From Podospora pseudocomata (taxonomy: Eukaryota; Ascomycota; Sordariomycetes; Sordariales; Podosporaceae), in contig NW_026946366.1 in the NCBI RefSeq assembly GCF_035222375.1, positions 806,001 to 870,000 of the forward strand: 64,000 nt of DNA, written 5' to 3'. The notes beneath the pieces are model-generated. The model saw only the letters and a list, made by a program, of their open reading frames with translations, had not been told where the DNA came from and did not search any database. Within the stretch, counting starts at the first letter, position 1. Every line of letters begins with the position of its first letter. Positions 58,610 to 64,000 of the stretch are shown here, piece after piece. A program made the translations under genes and the position numbers.

Positions 58610-60500
58610 GGAACTGGTCTGGTGGAGACTTGATGTGTAGGACTGGTGTAAGAATAGGAGAGGCAAACGATACCCAAGAATACGGATAGAAGGATACTTC
58701 AGCATCACAGTTCAGATGTCAGCTGTTTGGACGGATGGAAGTTTTATGTTTTGTTCAATGCTGAGCGAGTGTGCCCATCAGACTCGAGAGTCTCTGTCGT
58801 CACGCCGGACGATGGGGTATGTATGCAAAAAGTCACCACATCTTCGATCCTCCCGCCCCGATTTCCGACATCAAAATGCGCTGCAATGCAAACCTGAAAA
58901 GCAGACAACCGATAAACGCCGTTCCCTAATACTGATTCGCATTTAAGTCATCCCGGACATAACAAACATCCCCGTTTTTTGTTGGAAAATGCAAAGACAT
59001 AAAAAAGATCGTCTCCCGAAACGCCCCCCCTGTAAGTCTCGTGCAGTCCCCATTTTAAAGAACACCGGAAAAGTCCACCACAATGGCATTGCTTCACTGA
59101 GATGATTTTTTGGAGGATGCTGTTATCAAGTCGAAGCTTTTGGGACCGATCGTGGGGGGTCCGGCCCGACAGCTTGGGCCCTGCTGACCTGACTGGGCCG
59201 CCACGCTACATATCCCGAACCAACCCCCACCACAAGCGTTCCAGCGGTAGCTTCAGATAATCTTCGGCCTATCTGGTGGTTGTCGTTCATCCTCACAAGT
59301 CGATCGGCATCCTGATCTTGGCGTTCGTCGTCCATGATCTTCTCCTGCTTTTGACGAGGGGGAGCGCTCGCTGGATGACTCTGATGAAAGAGCGGGAGAG
59401 GCTCCGCTTGAGGGGGACGGCTTGTATCATGGTGGTTTTGTTGTAGATATGGTTGGAAGGAATAGGTCGGCCAGCGAGGTATGGAGTCTCCACCGGAGAG
59501 ATGAGGAAGAGGAGGGGATATGGCAGCTCCTGCTGGACCACTTTTTGGTTCTCAGTTTTGAAAATTGATGATCGACATGATCAGAGGTGGTCGCCAGGAC
59601 AAGAGACGAGGAGGTCGTCGAGTCTTAAGTGGTGAGTGTGGTGGTGGTGTTGTTGTTGTTGTTGGCGGATCGGAGTACCGGCCAACGACCCATTCACCTG
59701 TTTCCCAAGCAAAGAGGAGGAGGAAGAGCACCGCTAAAATTAGGGCCCTGTCGCGGGTGGCGTAGTCTGTTGCGTCCGCGCCCCTTTTCTTGGTTGTTTC
59801 GTTTTGCGGGATGTCAACGCAGAGATAAAGGTGCTGCGCCGCTGACGTGCTGTACCCACAAGACCCATCGATGGATATGAAACGGTTTCGACTGTGCGAT
59901 TTTATAGTCCAGCCACAAAGGTTGTTCTGGGTTAGGGTGAATAGTCCTAGATAGGGGTAGGGATCTCAAGGGATTGCTGGTGGGCTTGAGGCACAGGGGA
60001 GTTATGGCCCTTGATGAGGTCTGCGGGATCACGCAAGAGGGGGCGCGTTGGTATGCAACCTTGTTGCCCTTGCCAGTGCGGTAGTTGAACGGCTCGCATT
60101 TAAGATATGAGACATGTTCGGAGTTTTAACTTTTGGAGTTTCTTATCAGGGCCATTCTCGCGGGCCGAAGCTTTTGGTGGATGACAGACCACCGTTATCA
60201 CCGATGGGCTGTCGCGGGTCCGAGCCATTTTCCAACCTCTTCCCTTCCCCGACTCGAACATCTGAGGGTTGGTCAAGATCGGGGATCTGGGAAGCCAAGT
60301 AGACCAATGTGTGTCTGAGCGGCTTCTGCTCGAGCTCAGACGCTTGAGCTTCCAACGCGTCGACGTCCCAACCCCCCCCGGACTAGCCGTGAGTCAAGAA
60401 ACGTGACTTCGGGGCTGGCGGCCCAGACGGCGAAGGACCCGCATGAAGGCGGGATATAAATGTCAGCATGTGCTCGATATCAGTCCTCGAATTACTTACA
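58610..60500. other. Gene-poor stretch
   Basis: Short frames at 59126-59541 (minus) and 60114-60355 have no recognisable domain. Nothing else recognised. Confidence 0.4.
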
Positions 60501-60559
60501 GAATACCACCTCTCACACAACAGCATTACCGTGCCTGCCAACCACAACATTCTTCCACA

Positions 60560-60920
60560 GCTTCGTGCTGGTGAATGTGCACCAGAATATCGTCAACGTA
60601 GAAGAAGATGATTGCTTATTCTCCTACAACCAGACCCAAGATTGCTCGTCTTGTATCAGTTATGGCAAAACATGTCATCATCTTCTTTTACGTCGACGAT
60701 ATTCCTGTGCCCATTCACCAGATACGGACGTTGCCTCAGTATATCGTCGTCTAGTACCATGGTTCTGTGACCTAGGATTGGGCAGATCAATTTCTACACG
60801 GTTGTCGACATCACACTCAAGAGCCTTCATAAAGCCCAGGAAGATGCTTCACTTGTGTAAAGTCCCTTGTAAGGTATGTGATCAATACGTATCCCTACTT
60901 CTAATCACACTGAACGGTGT
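60560..60920 (+). mobile_element. Fragment resembling Ty1/Copia reverse transcriptase (fossil)
   Basis: Short plus-strand pieces near 60560-60900 resemble Copia reverse transcriptase, including an FFYVDDI-like active-site motif at about 60680-60710. No LTRs, integrase or gag region were seen, so it is a small, broken and probably old fragment of a Ty1/Copia LTR retrotransposon. Confidence 0.4.
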
Positions 60921-60981
60921 TGTAAATATATATCTAAAATCTAGGTAGTTATATACATCCATCTACAATTACACAACCCCC

Positions 60982-62793
60982 TCATCCAGAAGCACCAATC
61001 GTCACCCTCCAACCACCCCACATCGCCACCCCCATGCTCATCATTATACACACCATCTTCTCATACCACACCAATCCCCAGTGGATAGCCAACACCTTCG
61101 CCACAACCCCAGCCACAATCCCCATCCAAACAACAAAGAACCCAAGATCAAACCACGCCTTCCTCATGCCCTCCCTCTTTGCCCGTTCCATATCCCCACT
61201 CGCCCTCATCGACGTCCCCCAGCCATCAGCTGCCATGGTCAGCATGCTGTAAATCTGCACCGCGGGCAACGGGATGTAGTAAAAGAACACACCCGGCACG
61301 ATCCACCTCACATCTCCGAGCCTCAACCTGTGTGTGTTCCTCACAAAATTATACATGGTGCTAATCAAGATCCGAAAAACAAAGTCCATAACCGATATCT
61401 CAATCAACTGGTGCCCAGTAAAAAAGAACCACATCACCGCCAACGCTCCGATCGCCGGTCCAAACTCCCGCTTCACCATCCCGTAGAACAAAAGCGGATG
61501 ACTGACGAGATAGACCTTTGGCCTGAGAAGCGACTCGATATGCGTTGCCCTCGCCCAGCGGACTTGTTGTCTCAACCATCGAGACATTGTGGTAGGGGTG
61601 TCTGTTGCAGCCAGGACATCGGAGGCAAAGATTACGTTCCATCCTCTGAGTAGTAAATTAGTGGTGAGATGCCTGTCTTCGTTGACAATCATCCGCTTGC
61701 CAAAGGCGATTTGCGTATACCACGGCACCAGGATCGCCGGAAGGGCAGACAGACGAAATGCGGTGCTGGGACCAGACTGGCAGTCACTTGTGCCGGTGCA
61801 AGCTGGTGTTGAGCGGGTGAGATAGAGCTCGCCCCAGTAGACTGCTGAGGCGAGGTTTGTGACGGCGGTTTCTCTGTTGTTGTGGACGACAAGCCCGGAG
61901 GAGGCACCGCCTGCTTTGAGGTCAGAAGCGATGGTGTTGATTGTTTTCTCCAAGGAATCTGGAAAGACGATGGTGTCTGAGTCGGAGGACCAGAGGTACT
62001 CGATGCCGAGGATGTCTGAGATGACAAGGGCAAAGACGTAGGCTGTGAACATTATTCCCTTTTTGTGCATATGGCGTTGCTTCAGACAGAGATGTTTGAT
62101 ACCCTTGGGACCGCCAATGGTCAGGTCATGTTGTCGAAGGATCGATCGGGCTAGGTCGAGACAAGCTTGCATGGAAATGGCATTTGCTTCGTCTTCGTTG
62201 ACAGGAATTCCGTTTTGACGCTGGAGAGCCATGGTTTTGGCGCGGATGCGTTCAGCAACCTCACCCAAGGGCTCTGGGATCTGGATGACGGTGGAGTTCT
62301 CGGGAAAGACTTGGCAGAAGACGTTTACCATGTCTTGGTCTTCTGCCTCGTCACCGTCGATGCCTGCAAGGAAGAAGGTACATGTCTTGGCTGACTTGTA
62401 GCTTTGCAGTGCCCGGGCATAGAGCGATGGATCCTCACGCCAGCCAACAACTGCCGCCATACAGTCCGCGTTGGGGATGCATGGTTGAGCTTCCAAGTGA
62501 AGACCGCTCCATTCTTTCTTTTCGTCCAAGTGTTGGTCGAAGCTCGGTGTATGTAGGGAACGAGCAAAGTGTTGTCGACGTCCTTCGACGATATAACGGT
62601 TGAGTTCTGTGAGAGCGATAGTGATGACGATGTCTAGCGTTACGGGGTAGCGACTGTGGACTGTTGAGAAGTAGTAGATGGGTAGGGATAATAGGCAACC
62701 CAAAATATTCAGAAGTAAACGAGAGGCTGAAGGGGGATGGCCTTGCACCACTGGCTCCCGGAAGTCGTCGTTCTTCTCCTTTGGTGACATCAT
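60982..62793 (-). CDS. Family 2 glycosyltransferase, processive polysaccharide synthase-like
   Basis: A single-exon frame of 603 aa from ATG at 62791-62793. An in-frame extension upstream has no ATG, so a 5' exon may exist. Early hydrophobic segment LLLNILGCLLSLPIYYF, then the GT-A domain with SSDSDT (DxD-type metal site, about 285), GPSTAFR, VNEDRHLT (catalytic ED) and RWLRQQVRWARA (QxxRW), and several C-terminal helices. This is the signature of processive GT2 enzymes (chitin, hyaluronan or capsule-type synthases); the length and pattern fit the fungal GT2/Cps1-like group needed for hyphal growth in some plant pathogens. The product is unknown. Confidence 0.88.
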   Translation of the reverse strand: MMSPKEKNDDFREPVVQGHPPSASRLLLNILGCLLSLPIYYFSTVHSRYPVTLDIVITIALTELNRYIVEGRRQHFARSLHTPSFDQHLDEKKEWSGLHLEAQPCIPNADCMAAVVGWREDPSLYARALQSYKSAKTCTFFLAGIDGDEAEDQDMVNVFCQVFPENSTVIQIPEPLGEVAERIRAKTMALQRQNGIPVNEDEANAISMQACLDLARSILRQHDLTIGGPKGIKHLCLKQRHMHKKGIMFTAYVFALVISDILGIEYLWSSDSDTIVFPDSLEKTINTIASDLKAGGASSGLVVHNNRETAVTNLASAVYWGELYLTRSTPACTGTSDCQSGPSTAFRLSALPAILVPWYTQIAFGKRMIVNEDRHLTTNLLLRGWNVIFASDVLAATDTPTTMSRWLRQQVRWARATHIESLLRPKVYLVSHPLLFYGMVKREFGPAIGALAVMWFFFTGHQLIEISVMDFVFRILISTMYNFVRNTHRLRLGDVRWIVPGVFFYYIPLPAVQIYSMLTMAADGWGTSMRASGDMERAKREGMRKAWFDLGFFVVWMGIVAGVVAKVLAIHWGLVWYEKMVCIMMSMGVAMWGGWRVTIGASG

Positions 62794-64000
62794 TGGATCG
62801 TCAAAGCGAGTGATGCTGGCCAACAAGAACTCCTGAAAGAAGGTGTGTATCGTGAACAGACCAGGCTGGTCAGAAGACGGAGGGGATAGCAGTACAAAAG
62901 GGAGAGAGCATAGGCATGTCTCTACATCTAAGCTGTGACTTACCGCGTCACACCGTAGAGGCCAGCTCGTATGCCTGCCTGGAATCCGACTTCGGCTTCC
63001 CCTCTTCAGATGACAGAATCTGTACAGATCCCGTAGCTGGTGACCCGGGAAGCCATCGTGGTCGTCAAATTAGGACTTGCCCGGTGTGTGAGCAAGCAGC
63101 GGCTCTGGAGGCTGCAACGTCCCATTCAGCCAGGATTTCCTATGTGGCTTCACGCGGCTGGTTTGCGTCGTATCCATCAACCTATCGGTAAGGCCGTTTG
63201 CTGCGCCTTATTCCAATGAGCCGCTCTCCGAAGAGTGTGCTTCCAGCCCTTCTTGGAATCGGCGAATCCAAGAGCTGGCTGCTTTGTGCACCTACAGCTT
63301 TTACTGTATGTCTCGTACGTTGTGGAGGCTGTGGGCACGAGTGGGACTCTGTCCAAAGGTTGCTCGGTATCCAATTGTCGGGTATTGAGACATTGAACAA
63401 AGAGGCAAATAGAGTATTGTGGTTTGGCGGTCTATTTTTCCAGAAGAGCATCGTGACAGTGTCCGGTGGAAAAGAGCGTTCCAGTTTGCGCCACACAATT
63501 ATTGTGGGACCGAGGACGACCTCTCAGTGCTCCCGGCTCAGCCCATAGGGAATTTAGGGCATGTTACATTGGGGAGCACAGCGCATTTAGCCGCAGTTGC
63601 ACGCCGAACCCTCGGCGCACTCAACTTGTAGAACCATCAGCCCATGAGCACGGTCATTCGTTTGGGATCTTGAGCTTGAATTCTGGTGAGTCAGAACTTT
63701 GTCTCAACCTTATGCTTATATGGCAAGCGAACCATCATCAGATCTCAAGGTTGTATTCGGATCATGTCCTGAGCCTTTATGCGGGCTGCGCCGTAGAGTC
63801 AACTTCAACATGATCCTCGGAATCCCGACCAAGAGTCGCTCGCCGCCTATTCGCTTCGAGTCTTTGTGCAACACGTCATATCGGGGTCACAGCCTCCACA
63901 AAAAGGTCGGTGTATGGGACATTCAGCTCACTCGAAGCTGCTTGGGAGCGCCATGGATGCCTTGGTTGGTCCTGGTCCGAAGACTTTAGACTAAATATTA
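62794..64000. other. Right edge, no gene resolved
   Basis: Frames on both strands from 62916 to 63989 have no domain. The first part is the presumed GT2 promoter. A gene cut by the window edge cannot be excluded. Confidence 0.35.

Noticed and set aside
59126-59541. Two overlapping minus-strand frames that might form a small gene
   Set aside because: No splice pair joins them sensibly and neither resembles a known family.
1-64000. CRISPR arrays or bacterial operon features
   Set aside because: The window is eukaryotic with spliced genes, and no regularly spaced repeats of CRISPR type were seen.

Overview
The window looks like nuclear DNA of a filamentous ascomycete, most likely a Sordariomycete close to the Sordariales. 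Its genes carry many short introns of about 50-70 nt with GTRNGT donors and CAG/TAG acceptors. It has fungal-specific families (SAT4-type rhodopsin-domain protein, 2EXR and F-box proteins, AA9 lytic polysaccharide monooxygenases) and a fused mitochondrial NAD(P) transhydrogenase. Gene assignments come from reading the sequence and recognising families. No search was run. Splice sites were placed by reading frame and conserved motifs, and where exons are listed the phases were checked to join in frame.

Layout. 0-10.5 kb: eIF4A-III helicase, a SAT4-type membrane protein, a decayed SRPK-like kinase, a Jen-type monocarboxylate transporter and an F-box protein. 10.9-11.4 kb: a complete hAT-type MITE with 8-bp target duplication. 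11.5-15.5 kb: an atypical RING protein and a zinc-finger-like nuclear protein. 16.8-19.7 kb: TAF6 and SDH3, convergent. 20.9-24.2 kb: a 2EXR protein and a methionine-type permease. 25.6-29.5 kb: an AA9 LPMO, an ankyrin-like relic and a secreted SGNH esterase. 30-39.5 kb: two cytochrome P450s, a Ser/Pro-rich protein and a secreted protein of uncertain family. 39.5-42 kb is almost empty. 42-47.8 kb: a small Gly-rich protein, a 2OG-Fe(II) oxygenase frame broken by two stops, a GH5 endoglucanase, a possible Pol III element and a second AA9 LPMO. 49.4-58.6 kb: NAD(P) transhydrogenase, a second and probably damaged 2EXR gene, then NDUFA12 (complex I) and PGS1 (phosphatidylglycerophosphate synthase), which are divergent. 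60.5-62.8 kb: a faint Copia-like fossil and a GT2 polysaccharide synthase.

Two themes recur. SDH3, NNT, NDUFA12 and PGS1 all serve the mitochondrial inner membrane. The two AA9 enzymes, the GH5 enzyme and the SGNH esterase are a secreted plant-cell-wall-degrading set, with GH5 and the second AA9 neighbouring on the same strand. The two P450s have no adjacent polyketide, peptide or terpene core enzyme, so no classic biosynthetic cluster is visible. The most notable observations are the hAT MITE, a 7-nt micro-exon in NDUFA12, the kinase relic, the twice-interrupted oxygenase frame and the Pol III-like unit at 46.2-46.4 kb. I found no convincing wholly new system.
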